NCBI GenBank assembly: GCA_001788795.1
Contig: MFXH01000018.1
Coordinates: 85,963 to 149,962, forward strand
Reading direction: 5' to 3'
DNA length: 64,000 nucleotides
Source: Candidatus Peregrinibacteria bacterium RIFOXYA2_FULL_41_18
GTDB lineage: Bacteria > Patescibacteriota > Gracilibacteria > UBA1369 > UBA12470
Positions 7,596-15,971 of the stretch are shown piece after piece (positions within the stretch are counted from its first letter, which is position 1; every line of letters begins with the position of its first letter). Position numbers and translations under genes: made by a program. The notes beneath the pieces were generated by a model. That model had not been told where the DNA came from, did no database searches, and was given only the letters and a program-made list of their open reading frames with translations.

Positions 7596-9401
7596 ATGAA
7601 AGCTTCCGAACTTCGCCGAAAATATATAGATTTCTTCGTGAAAAAATACGGCCATGCAGAGATTGCCGGTGCATCTCTTATACCTGAAAATGACCCGACT
7701 GTTTTGTTTACAACCGCGGGAATGCACCCTCTCGTACCTTATTTGCTCGGCGAATCTCATCCGCTCGGCAAGCGTCTTGTCGACTGCCAGAAATGCGTTC
7801 GAACAGATGATATCGACGAAGTTGGAGACGCTACTCACTGCACTTTTTTTGAGATGATGGGAAATTGGAGCTTGGGCGATTATTTCAAGGAAGATGCGAT
7901 TAAGATGAGTTATGAATTTCTTACCGATAAAAAAATCGGGCTTGGAATAGATCCGGATTTGCTCAATGTAAGCTGTTTTGAAGGTGATAAGGATGCACCT
8001 TGCGACGAGGAAGCGGCGGCTGTTTGGGAGAAGTTGGGATTTGTGCGCGCTGACAAAGAAGGACCCGGACCTAAGAGAATTTGGTTTTATGGAAAAAAAG
8101 AAAACTGGTGGGGACCTGCGGGACAGACCGGACCTTGTGGGCCGGATACTGAGATGTTCTATGATACCGGTTCCGAACCTTGTGATGAATGTTCACGCCT
8201 TGGCGTTGCGTGCAAATGCGGAAAATATGTTGAGATTTGGAATGATGTTTTCATGCAATACGAGAAGAATGCAGAAGGTAGAATTGCAGAATTACAGATG
8301 AAATGCGTTGATACTGGATTGGGAGTTGAGCGCGTGACTGCTCTCTTACAAGGGGTTGATTCACATTATGAAACTGAGTTGTTCAAGCCGGTGATGGATA
8401 TGCTGGACAATTTGGCTTCCGATTCGGACATTGTTGCGCGCAGAATTATCGCAGATCATATGCGCGCGGCTGTTTTCATGATCGGCGATCGAAAAGGTAT
8501 TACTCCTTCGAATACCGACCAAGGATATGTTTTGCGCAGACTTATTAGAAGAGCTGTTCGTTATATGAAAAAAATCGGAATCAACCAAAGCATCGTGAAG
8601 GAAATTGCAGAGATTTTTATTGAAATTTACGGAGATTATTACAGCGAACTTAATGACCATCATGATCATATTATTTCCACCCTCAAGAAAGAGGAGGATC
8701 AGTTTTCCAAGACGCTTTCACACGGCGAAAAAGAGTTTGAAAAAATCTTGCCGAATCTTATGAAAGGCGGATCAAAAGTGATCAGCGGCAGAATGGCTTT
8801 TAAGTTATATGACACTTACGGATTCCCTCTTGAAATGACCAAGGATCTCGCTCGCGAGAATGGATTAACCGTTGATGAAAAAGGTTTCTGCGAGGCTTTT
8901 GAGAAACATCAGCAGTTGTCGCGTTGCGGAGCAGAGGCCAAATTCAAAGGAGGATTGCAAGACAACAGCGAAGCGACAGCTCGATTACACACCGCGACTC
9001 ACATGCTTCTTGCTGCTTTGAGAATTGTATTGGGAGATCATGTTTATCAAAAAGGCAGCAATATAACTTCCGAGAGATTGAGATTCGATTTCTCTCATGG
9101 CGAAAAAATGACCGACGAGCAAAAGCTTGAAGTTGAGAGGCTCGTTAATGCTCAAATACAGGCGAATGTTAAAATCGATTGCGAAGAGATGGCTCTTGCA
9201 GACGCGAAGACGCATGGCGCAATGGGAATATTTGGCGAGAAATATGGAGAACGCGTTAAGGTCTATACCATCGGCGATTTTTCTAAGGAGATTTGTGGCG
9301 GACCTCATGCGAAATCAACCGGTGAATTGGGCAAATTCAAGATCCTCAAAGAGGAGTCGTCGAGTGCTGGAGTTAGGAGAATTAAGGCGGTGGTGGGGTA
9401 A
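7596..9401 (+). CDS. alaS: Alanyl-tRNA synthetase lacking the C-terminal C-Ala domain
   Basis: This enzyme charges tRNA-Ala. The class II catalytic core is at the N-terminus (TTAGMHPLVPYL, FFEMMGNWSLGDYF, GCG/CGPDTEMFYD, GVERVTALLQG), followed by the tRNA-recognition helices. The editing domain has HTATH at 465-469 and the CxxxH pair Cys567/His571, all intact, so proofreading of Ser/Gly-tRNA should be retained. The protein stops right after the editing domain. At 601 aa versus about 875 aa it lacks the C-Ala/oligomerisation domain, and the beta-barrel between tRNA-binding and editing parts seems reduced. A Cys-rich insert (CDECSRLGVACKCG) sits in the catalytic part. The start ATG has no Shine-Dalgarno motif. 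Confidence 0.95.
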   Translation: MKASELRRKYIDFFVKKYGHAEIAGASLIPENDPTVLFTTAGMHPLVPYLLGESHPLGKRLVDCQKCVRTDDIDEVGDATHCTFFEMMGNWSLGDYFKEDAIKMSYEFLTDKKIGLGIDPDLLNVSCFEGDKDAPCDEEAAAVWEKLGFVRADKEGPGPKRIWFYGKKENWWGPAGQTGPCGPDTEMFYDTGSEPCDECSRLGVACKCGKYVEIWNDVFMQYEKNAEGRIAELQMKCVDTGLGVERVTALLQGVDSHYETELFKPVMDMLDNLASDSDIVARRIIADHMRAAVFMIGDRKGITPSNTDQGYVLRRLIRRAVRYMKKIGINQSIVKEIAEIFIEIYGDYYSELNDHHDHIISTLKKEEDQFSKTLSHGEKEFEKILPNLMKGGSKVISGRMAFKLYDTYGFPLEMTKDLARENGLTVDEKGFCEAFEKHQQLSRCGAEAKFKGGLQDNSEATARLHTATHMLLAALRIVLGDHVYQKGSNITSERLRFDFSHGEKMTDEQKLEVERLVNAQIQANVKIDCEEMALADAKTHGAMGIFGEKYGERVKVYTIGDFSKEICGGPHAKSTGELGKFKILKEESSSAGVRRIKAVVG

Positions 9402-9404
9402 GTG

Positions 9405-9439
9405 GTAAGGAGCAAGACACAAGACACAGACAGCAGAGA
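9405..9439. repeat. 7-bp-period array, copy 1 of the 35-bp dispersed element
   Basis: Five 7-bp units, beginning gtaagga then gcaagac, follow the alaS stop. All 35 bases are identical to the copy at 25946-25980. A shorter version lies at 22785-22812 and a related one at 36741-36775. Confidence 0.8.
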
Positions 9440-9460
9440 AGAAGGGGAGATTTCTTATTT

Positions 9461-9481
9461 GCTGACTGCTAACTGTTGTCT
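9461..9481. repeat. Short 7-bp-period array
   Basis: Three degenerate units (gctgact, gctaact, gttgtct) overlap the 3' end and stop codon of the convergent lipoprotein gene. Confidence 0.5.
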
Positions 9482-10608
9482 ATCTCGTAAATACTCACCT
9501 CGCACTGCCAGTCTTTGTTTTCTTCGTGTGTTTGCGGATCTCTTGTCGAAAGATCGTAAGACACATAGAGCTTGTCGTTTTGCATAATGACCGACGGACG
9601 TCCCGGTAATGTATTTGAGTTGTCATCGAATACCGCAACCTCGATGTTTTCAATAAGATTCCATTCATTGTCGAAAACCCCCATTATAACTCCGTTTTTC
9701 GATCCTGTAACAACTCCTCCCTCTCCATGGGCTCGGCTTAAATACGTTACATAAAATCTCTCTGTCGCTTCGTCGTATAAAGCTCCCTGCGCCCAATTCC
9801 CGTTTTCTTCGATTGTTTTAACTCCCAGATAATTCCAATCCTCATCATATTGCATAACTATTATATCTCCGAAAAAAGCTGTCGATGTTATGTAATTGTA
9901 AACCCCATCAACATACACCAAATATGAACCGTTTATATGCGGAGTGTCATCCAAGACAAAATAATCCACCTCTTCTAAATCAAGCGTAAAAATTCTGTTG
10001 TGAGTCGCGTAACCTTTTGTCGCATCTGTTTTTTGCTGATTCGTTTCGCCTTCTTCGTTATAAAGCGAACTCGCTATCAAATATCCGTTCACGTAAGCGA
10101 GCATCTGGTCGTTGAGAGCTTCGTGCTCTTCGTCCGTATATATTTCCACTTTTTCGACAACTTCCCATGTACTTGGGTCTATTTTTTCAATCGCCCAGTT
10201 GCTATTCGGCGAACCGGCAAGGAAATAATAATAACCTTCCGCAAATACTGATGCCGCATCACCGCCTCCTTCGTGGACTATGCCATTTTCTTCGGTATAC
10301 GAAAAATCTTCATCATATATTTTATATGAATATCCGTTTCCGCCTTCGGCTCCGCCTATCCTCTCGCCTGCTTGTTCTTTCTGGATATCCGGTTGCGACC
10401 CTCCGAACGTAACAAAGAATTCCGAACTCGATTCTAAATAATTCACTCGGCAAAAAGCTCCATACTGATATGTATCATCAGGCGTAACTGAGATCGTTTT
10501 CTCAAAAGAAACAATCGTCTCTGTCGTTTTCGGCTCTACTGCACAGCCAAAAGACTGCGTCATGATTCCCAATAAAGGAATTACGAGAAACATTTTTGAG
10601 ATTTTCAT
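9469..10608 (-). CDS. Putative surface lipoprotein of unknown function
   Basis: The 379-aa product starts with a short basic and hydrophobic signal peptide ending in SFGC, with Cys22 as likely lipidation site, so export and anchoring are predicted. The mature part is acidic, rich in Tyr and Gly and looks all-beta. Repeated strand patterns (for example FYVTYLSRA, KLYVSYDLS) suggest a beta-propeller-like fold, which is inference. The -3 Phe makes the lipobox slightly atypical. It follows miaB by 3 bp, probably in the same operon. The lspA gene in this window supplies the matching signal peptidase. Confidence 0.7.
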   Translation of the reverse strand: MKISKMFLVIPLLGIMTQSFGCAVEPKTTETIVSFEKTISVTPDDTYQYGAFCRVNYLESSSEFFVTFGGSQPDIQKEQAGERIGGAEGGNGYSYKIYDEDFSYTEENGIVHEGGGDAASVFAEGYYYFLAGSPNSNWAIEKIDPSTWEVVEKVEIYTDEEHEALNDQMLAYVNGYLIASSLYNEEGETNQQKTDATKGYATHNRIFTLDLEEVDYFVLDDTPHINGSYLVYVDGVYNYITSTAFFGDIIVMQYDEDWNYLGVKTIEENGNWAQGALYDEATERFYVTYLSRAHGEGGVVTGSKNGVIMGVFDNEWNLIENIEVAVFDDNSNTLPGRPSVIMQNDKLYVSYDLSTRDPQTHEENKDWQCEVSIYEIDNS

Positions 10609-10611
10609 TTT

Positions 10612-11961
10612 TTATTTTGTTATTTCGCCTTCGAGTTCCCACTCTCGAACCTTTTTTATCTTAACATTCAATACTTCCCCTATCCAATTTTTATTTTTCT
10701 TGAATTTCTTTATATGGACCTCTTTGTATTCCCTGCTTCTGCCAATAAGCTCTTTTTCGTTCTGTTTCTCTATCAATACTTCCACTTCGAGTCCCGCAAA
10801 CCTCTTATTTGCTTTAAGAGCGTATTTTTTTAATATTAAATTCAGCTTATGCCATCTCTTCGCCTTCACTGCAGCAGGAACATTATCTTTCATTTTCTCG
10901 GCTGCGAATGTGCCCTTGCGAGGCGAATATCTTGACAGATAAGCCATGTCGAAACCGACCTCCTTGTACATCTTGCAAGTATCCTCAAACTCTTCTTCCG
11001 TTTCGCCGCAAAAACCAACAATTAAATCTGTTGTAATCGCACAATCCGGAATCGCGGCGCGGATATGATTTATTATTGAAATGTATTTTTCACGCGTATA
11101 AGGTCTGTTCATCCTTCGCAAACAAGAATTCGATCCCGACTGCACCGGCAGATGGATATACGGACATGTCGTCTTAAGCTCCGCAATGGCTTCAATGAGG
11201 TCATCGGAAAAATCTTTTGGATGAGGCGATGTGAAACGCAAACGGTTAAGACCTTTTGCATGCAATTTATCGATCTCCCGTAATAATTTACTGAAAGGGG
11301 TTGAAATTCCATCTGTGTATTTCTTGAATTTTCCACTCTTCTTATCCGATAAACTTAATCCGTACGAATCTACCGTCTGCCCTATCAGAGTTATCTCTTT
11401 TACCCCGTTCTCAACAAGTTTTTTACATTCGTCGATAACTGAATCGAAAGTTCTGCTTTTTTCACGTCCCCGTGAATAAGGAACTATGCAATAAGTACAG
11501 AATTTATCACAGCCTGTCATTATCGGCACAAATGCTTGGGAAGGTGTTGTTAATTTCGGATTTATTTCAAAATAATTTTCCAAGCTTCCCTTCGCATTAA
11601 AATCCTTCAACTTCCATTCCGGTCTTAATTCGGTAATACGATCATACAAGCCACCCATTTCTTCTGTTTTGCAAGCGATATCGACTTTGAATCTTCTGCC
11701 TTTTTGGACCATGCAGCCGATAAGAACCGTGATCAGCTTTGGATTCTTCTTCCTAATCGCTCTCGTATTCGCGATCTGTCCGTAAACTTTGTCTTCGGCT
11801 TTTTGCTTAACAGAACACGAATTAAAAACAATCAAGTCTGCAGATTGCATCGTCTTGACCGGTGAGAATCCCCACGCATCAAGAAGAGTCGTTAGCCTTT
11901 CGCTGTCAGAATAGTTCATTTGGCACCCGAAAGTTTGAATTAGATATCGCAACTTACGCAT
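10612..11961 (-). CDS. miaB: tRNA-2-methylthio-N6-isopentenyladenosine synthase MiaB
   Basis: This radical-SAM methylthiotransferase (449 aa, normal length) adds the 2-methylthio group to i6A37 of tRNAs. The UPF0004 domain carries the auxiliary-cluster cysteines Cys13, Cys49 and Cys83. The radical SAM motif CxxxCxxC is Cys151/155/158, and the C-terminal TRAM domain (from about residue 385) is present. TFGCQMNYSDSERL at the start favours MiaB over RimO or MtaB. It overlaps the lemA-like gene by 8 bp, indicating translational coupling. MiaA, needed to make i6A, is not in the window. Confidence 0.92.
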   Translation of the reverse strand: MRKLRYLIQTFGCQMNYSDSERLTTLLDAWGFSPVKTMQSADLIVFNSCSVKQKAEDKVYGQIANTRAIRKKNPKLITVLIGCMVQKGRRFKVDIACKTEEMGGLYDRITELRPEWKLKDFNAKGSLENYFEINPKLTTPSQAFVPIMTGCDKFCTYCIVPYSRGREKSRTFDSVIDECKKLVENGVKEITLIGQTVDSYGLSLSDKKSGKFKKYTDGISTPFSKLLREIDKLHAKGLNRLRFTSPHPKDFSDDLIEAIAELKTTCPYIHLPVQSGSNSCLRRMNRPYTREKYISIINHIRAAIPDCAITTDLIVGFCGETEEEFEDTCKMYKEVGFDMAYLSRYSPRKGTFAAEKMKDNVPAAVKAKRWHKLNLILKKYALKANKRFAGLEVEVLIEKQNEKELIGRSREYKEVHIKKFKKNKNWIGEVLNVKIKKVREWELEGEITK

Positions 11962-12451
11962 TTTTCAGTCTGAAAATTTTTGACGCAATACTATAAGGAA
12001 ATTTACTTATCTTTTCATCATATTCGCGCGAATATTTCTCCCACTTATCATAAGCCGCTCTGATATCAACCGCTGTGTCATGGCGCAAATCTTTTTCAGC
12101 CTCAAGAAAAGACGTATTTTTGTTTATTTGCTCATGATTTCTGGCGATAGCCAAAAGCGCCTCTATGGCATTCCCGAATTTTATCTCCAAATCCAACCTT
12201 TTATCTTTCGGGATGTCGTTTTTTAACAACTCCGTTCTCATATCTCTCAGCATGTCCCACCTCTTGTCTTGAATTCGCGCACTCTGAAGCAGACAAGGCA
12301 CTGTATCCCTCCTAATAATCAGCTGCTTATCAAGTTCATTCCATGCAGCGTCCGCCTTATGCTTATACTGATTCAGTACGTTTAACATGGTTAGCATAAA
12401 TAATACGCCAATCACAAAAACCGTAATCCCCAATGCTATTAAGTCGTTCAT
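11954..12451 (-). CDS. lemA: LemA family membrane protein
   Basis: This 165-aa protein has one N-terminal membrane helix (about residues 5-26) followed by a helical bundle. AWNELDKQLIIRRDTVPCLL matches the LemA signature (AW..ID.QL.RR.DL.P.L), and the C-terminal YDEKISKFPYSIASKIF matches the family's YN..I..FP...A..F end. The family's role is unclear (envelope homeostasis is suggested). It is coupled to the upstream bPH gene by an ATGA overlap and to downstream miaB by 8 bp, so the four genes form one transcript. Confidence 0.75.
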   Translation of the reverse strand: MNDLIALGITVFVIGVLFMLTMLNVLNQYKHKADAAWNELDKQLIIRRDTVPCLLQSARIQDKRWDMLRDMRTELLKNDIPKDKRLDLEIKFGNAIEALLAIARNHEQINKNTSFLEAEKDLRHDTAVDIRAAYDKWEKYSREYDEKISKFPYSIASKIFRLKNA

Positions 12452-12987
12452 TGTGTTTGTTGTGTTAGTGCCTTATCGCGCAAATCCAATATGTCCCTTG
12501 CATATTTAAAAGGCTGAGGGACGCATTGTATGTTGAAAGCAACTTTTTCCGCCGCAGTCTGTATCTGTAAGTCGCCATAATGCAATAGATTACCGATGAC
12601 ACCCTTTTCAATACCTTTCACATCTTGTATTTGCATAAGGTTTGTTTCGGAAACCGTTCGTTCCATAAAAGTAACTTGTTCGAGATTTATGAGCCTGAAG
12701 TTCGTCACTACAAGAATATCAAGCTCTTCGTTCAGCCATTTTATATAGAGTGTGAGTCCCGCATAAAGAAGATAAAAAATCACTATAACGCTGCCCAAAC
12801 CTCCCCATTTATCAATAGAATTTGGCCAGTAAATGATTATCAATGCTGCGAAAATCATCGCAGGAATTATGTATGCCAATAATACTATTATGGCAACCTT
12901 GAGATCCATAATCCAATGCTTCCTTATCATTATCTCTACTTTCTCTCCATCCTTACTGGTTAACAACTTGTCCGTCTGCGTATTCAT
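12448..12987 (-). CDS. Bacterial PH-domain (bPH/DUF304-like) membrane protein, copy 2
   Basis: This 179-aa protein has two membrane helices near the N-terminus (about residues 28-51 and 62-84). A C-terminal bPH-type domain follows, with the family's ITNFRLI-like strand (VVTNFRLINLEQ), a DVKGIEKG turn and a final GDLQIQTAAE strand. It is a paralogue of the gene just upstream, with which it overlaps by 35 bp. Paired YdbS/YdbT-type proteins are a common arrangement. Function is unknown beyond membrane association. Confidence 0.75.
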   Translation of the reverse strand: MNTQTDKLLTSKDGEKVEIMIRKHWIMDLKVAIIVLLAYIIPAMIFAALIIIYWPNSIDKWGGLGSVIVIFYLLYAGLTLYIKWLNEELDILVVTNFRLINLEQVTFMERTVSETNLMQIQDVKGIEKGVIGNLLHYGDLQIQTAAEKVAFNIQCVPQPFKYARDILDLRDKALTQQTQ

Positions 12988-13540
12988 AATTCGATGTTTT
13001 TAGTTTGCGTTGTTGACGCTGATAGATATAGTCGCGTTTTGAATTATTTACTTTTCTGAAAAATCTTTCCGGATCTGGCATGTTCTCTAAAATCATCGGT
13101 TCTATCATTGTCGGCGTTACGATAACAAGTTTACCATAATCAAACAAATTGGAAATTATTCCGTGTTGAATTTTCTTAATATCTTGTATTTCATGCAGAT
13201 CAACTATGTTTTGGTCATCCTTCAGATACAAGCTTTTTTCAACTTTCAGAACTCTGAAATTAGTTATTATAACTATATCCAAGAAGTAATTGAGAGTGCG
13301 GGTAAAAAAACTGTGCAGCCATAGCGCGGTAACTCCCGTCATCGCAACAAACACCCACCGAGCCCATTCCGGCCTGTTCTCCACTCCTATCAAAAACGAA
13401 ACAAGGGCTGCCAAGATCGCTACAGCAAGAACAAACTCTATCATAAGCGGAGCTAGTGTTATCCAGTGTTTACAGCTGTAATACACAACCTCTTCGTCTC
13501 TTTGTTGCCCTTTGAAATGTTTATTTGAATTATCTTCCAT
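12953..13540 (-). CDS. Bacterial PH-domain (bPH/DUF304-like) membrane protein, copy 1
   Basis: This 195-aa protein has the same layout as its downstream paralogue: two helices at about residues 31-52 and 59-83, then a PH-like domain with ITNFRVLKVE, DLHEIQDIKKIQHG and YGKLVIVTP. It starts 7 bp after the small two-helix protein gene and overlaps the second bPH gene by 35 bp. The pair may form a hetero-oligomer. That is inference from synteny. Confidence 0.75.
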   Translation of the reverse strand: MEDNSNKHFKGQQRDEEVVYYSCKHWITLAPLMIEFVLAVAILAALVSFLIGVENRPEWARWVFVAMTGVTALWLHSFFTRTLNYFLDIVIITNFRVLKVEKSLYLKDDQNIVDLHEIQDIKKIQHGIISNLFDYGKLVIVTPTMIEPMILENMPDPERFFRKVNNSKRDYIYQRQQRKLKTSNYEYADGQVVNQ

Positions 13541-13547
13541 AAATCCA

Positions 13548-13766
13548 TTAAACGAAAAATGTATAAAAAAGGCCCGTTGTTAACGCAGCGAGCCCGACTG
13601 TCGACAATGCATATATGCCAAGCAGATATCTAATTCTCACGAAGCCGAAGAGGCGTTTATAATAAGTGTGTGGCAATTTATATTTTCGCAAATATCTCAC
13701 CATCAGCCATGTGGTCATGACCGCAAACAGTATTGAAACTGTATTTATCGCCATTATCCATGTCAT
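13548..13766 (-). CDS. Small two-helix membrane protein
   Basis: A 72-aa protein with two hydrophobic helices (about 4-24 and 46-70) joined by a basic loop (RYLRKYKLPHTYYKRL). No family is recognised. It lies 12 bp after a glycosyltransferase gene and 7 bp before the first bPH gene, within the ftsW-to-lipoprotein run of minus-strand genes. Close spacing supports a real gene. Confidence 0.6.
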   Translation of the reverse strand: MTWIMAINTVSILFAVMTTWLMVRYLRKYKLPHTYYKRLFGFVRIRYLLGIYALSTVGLAALTTGLFYTFFV

Positions 13767-13778
13767 CTTAGGCAGTTG

Positions 13779-14861
13779 TTAGAGGCTCTTTAGATATAAC
13801 TGGTATGTTTTTTTAGAGGATTTCTCCCATGTGTATTTGGACCTCAAGAATGCAGTTTCTTTTCTCATTTTCTCCAACTTGGTCTTGTCGTTCAGAAGTT
13901 CCAATATTTTTCTTGAAGCTTCCTGCGCATTGTTTTTCTGGACCAGAAGTCCGTGCTGACCGTACAGTTCTCGATGCACCGGTATGTCTGAGATTATTAT
14001 CGGCGTGCCCGCATAAGCCGCTTCAAGCACCGGCAGATTGAATCCTTCGTTCTCCGATAAGTTAATGAACGCTTCCGCCTCTTTATAAAGTGTGTTTAGC
14101 TCTTCTTCGTTTACCGCCCCAGTTTTGAGTATGTTTAGTGTACCTCTTGCTATGTCTTTTGGCAAGCGTCCGGCAAGCACCAATTTCATCTCCGGAATAT
14201 CCTTCTGTATATGTGAAAAAACTTCCAATAAGTATTGTGTATTTTTTCGCGGATCGTAGCCTCCCACATAAAGTAAATACGGCTGCTTCAAACCTGTTTT
14301 GGCGCTTACGGGCCGAAGAAATTCTTCCGAAGCGCCTTCGTGTATCGTTTCGATTTTCGCGCTTGGGAAAAACCTCTTGAACTCAGCGGTTGTGGCCTCC
14401 GAAACCCCAATGAATTTAACATCAGGATTCGCCACGGATTTCGACAAGGATTTCCTTACCAACCAAAAATATATTTTAGATCTTATTTTTTTCGAATATC
14501 GCGAGTCCGTGAACTGGATCATGTCATGAATTGTTATAACAGACTTTGTCCCCAGTCCGCGTAGCGGATATGCCGGATATGTGAAGTGAATGATATCGAA
14601 TTTATTTTTTTTAAAGAATTTCGGGACCTGAAATTGTTCCCAAAATCCTTTGCGCAATCCACCAATCAGCATCCATTTTTTTTCAGGTATAATTTTTATC
14701 TTAACATTCGGTGGAAATGACTCTTCCGTTTTGCCGTTCGTCACCAATGTAAACTCGTCTCCCGGACTCATCTCCGCCATGCGTCTAAAAAGATTTATCG
14801 TATATTGACCGATACCAGTATAAGGTTGGCTCAACAATCTTGCGTTTACACCTATTTTCAT
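13779..14861 (-). CDS. GT4-family glycosyltransferase
   Basis: This 360-aa retaining glycosyltransferase has the GT-B fold. The N-terminal Rossmann half opens with IGVNARLLSQPYTGIGQY, including the glycine-rich acceptor loop. The C-terminal donor half has LLYVGGYDPRKNT and the E-x7-E motif in ENEGFNLPVLEAAYAG. There is no membrane segment, so it acts on the cytosolic membrane face. It follows murG by about 20 bp, separated by a short GAAGT array. Acceptor and donor cannot be read from sequence. Confidence 0.88.
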   Translation of the reverse strand: MKIGVNARLLSQPYTGIGQYTINLFRRMAEMSPGDEFTLVTNGKTEESFPPNVKIKIIPEKKWMLIGGLRKGFWEQFQVPKFFKKNKFDIIHFTYPAYPLRGLGTKSVITIHDMIQFTDSRYSKKIRSKIYFWLVRKSLSKSVANPDVKFIGVSEATTAEFKRFFPSAKIETIHEGASEEFLRPVSAKTGLKQPYLLYVGGYDPRKNTQYLLEVFSHIQKDIPEMKLVLAGRLPKDIARGTLNILKTGAVNEEELNTLYKEAEAFINLSENEGFNLPVLEAAYAGTPIIISDIPVHRELYGQHGLLVQKNNAQEASRKILELLNDKTKLEKMRKETAFLRSKYTWEKSSKKTYQLYLKSL

Positions 14862-14880
14862 GGGGAAGTTGGAGAAGTAA
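14862..14880. repeat. Short 9-bp-period GAAGT array
   Basis: Two units (gggaagttg, gagaagtaa) fill the gap between murG and the glycosyltransferase gene. The GTGACATAGT tail found in the other copies is absent here. Confidence 0.5.
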
Positions 14881-14882
14881 AA

Positions 14883-15971
14883 TCAGTTTTTCAGAAGTAT
14901 TTCCGCTATGTCTGAAACAGGACGTAAATATGCTTCGCGGCAAGTCGCTCTCTTCCCAATACGAGAAAGATCCTTAATCGCTTCGATCAAGGTATTCGAA
15001 TTGAGCTTCTCGTCTTCTATGATCTTATAACGCCTCTTGTCTTTTTGTTTGAAATCCTTCGCGTTTTCAATCTGATCTCCGCGCGTGTACTTGGCCGAAA
15101 GAGGGATGATTATAGCAGGCATCCCGAATGGTTCTATCTCTGCCAAACTGTTCGCTCCTCCGCGCGAAATAACAATGTCGGCAATCGCGTAAAAATGTTT
15201 GAGCTCCTTGCCAACATATTCATACTCGACATAATTCTTCTTCAGTTTTTCGATAAGGAAATTTGATAATGACTTGGCACTTTTTTGATGACCGCAGATG
15301 TGGATTATCTGGTATTGCGGAATAAGTTTTGATAGAGATGCCCAAAGTACGTTGTTAATTCTCATTGCTCCTAAACTCCCGCCCATTGCGAGAACAACCG
15401 GCTTCTCATGCGAAAATCCAGTCAGTGCATATCCTTCATGCTTGCTACCTTTCAGGATTTCCGGGCGAATCGGCGTTCCTACGTGAATGATTTTTTTCTG
15501 CAAACGCCTAGGGAATCCTTTGATTGTATCTTCATAAGATGTCAGTATTTTATATGCGAATTTGCTTGCGACACGCGTAGCCAACCCCAGATTGGAATCC
15601 GATTCGTGGATTATTATTTTTTTGCGCAAGAGCGCTCCCGCCAATACAACCGGTACGGTAACGAATCCGCCTTTTGAGAAAATCACATCTGGCTTGAAAG
15701 ACTCTATTATCCGTAGTGACTGAATGAACCCCAGAGGCACTCTAAAAAAAAGATCTATTATGTTTTGTATTGCGAAATACCTCCTCACTTTTCCCGTTGA
15801 AATTGACTTGAAATCAATTCCAGCTTCCGAAATTAGCTTGCGTTCAAATTCGGATTTGGAGCCGACGTAAAGCAGTTTTGCGTCGTGTTTTCTTTTTTTA
15901 ATTTCAGCGGCTATAGCGATATTTGGCATAATGTGCCCCGCCGTACCGCCTCCTGTTAGAAGTATACGCAT
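14883..15971 (-). CDS. murG: UDP-GlcNAc:lipid I N-acetylglucosaminyltransferase MurG
   Basis: It transfers GlcNAc to lipid I to make lipid II on the cytosolic face of the membrane. The 362-aa GT28 protein has the GGGTAGHIMPNIAIA N-terminal loop, FSKGGFVTVPVVLA, the IIHESDSNLGLATRVA segment (the G2 loop region) and the donor-site ISRGGANSLAEIEPFGMP. It lies directly downstream of ftsW, as in the classical dcw cluster. The first 68 bp overlap the 3' end of ftsW in another frame, an unusually long overlap. Peptidoglycan synthesis is therefore expected in this organism. Confidence 0.92.
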   Translation of the reverse strand: MRILLTGGGTAGHIMPNIAIAAEIKKRKHDAKLLYVGSKSEFERKLISEAGIDFKSISTGKVRRYFAIQNIIDLFFRVPLGFIQSLRIIESFKPDVIFSKGGFVTVPVVLAGALLRKKIIIHESDSNLGLATRVASKFAYKILTSYEDTIKGFPRRLQKKIIHVGTPIRPEILKGSKHEGYALTGFSHEKPVVLAMGGSLGAMRINNVLWASLSKLIPQYQIIHICGHQKSAKSLSNFLIEKLKKNYVEYEYVGKELKHFYAIADIVISRGGANSLAEIEPFGMPAIIIPLSAKYTRGDQIENAKDFKQKDKRRYKIIEDEKLNSNTLIEAIKDLSRIGKRATCREAYLRPVSDIAEILLKN

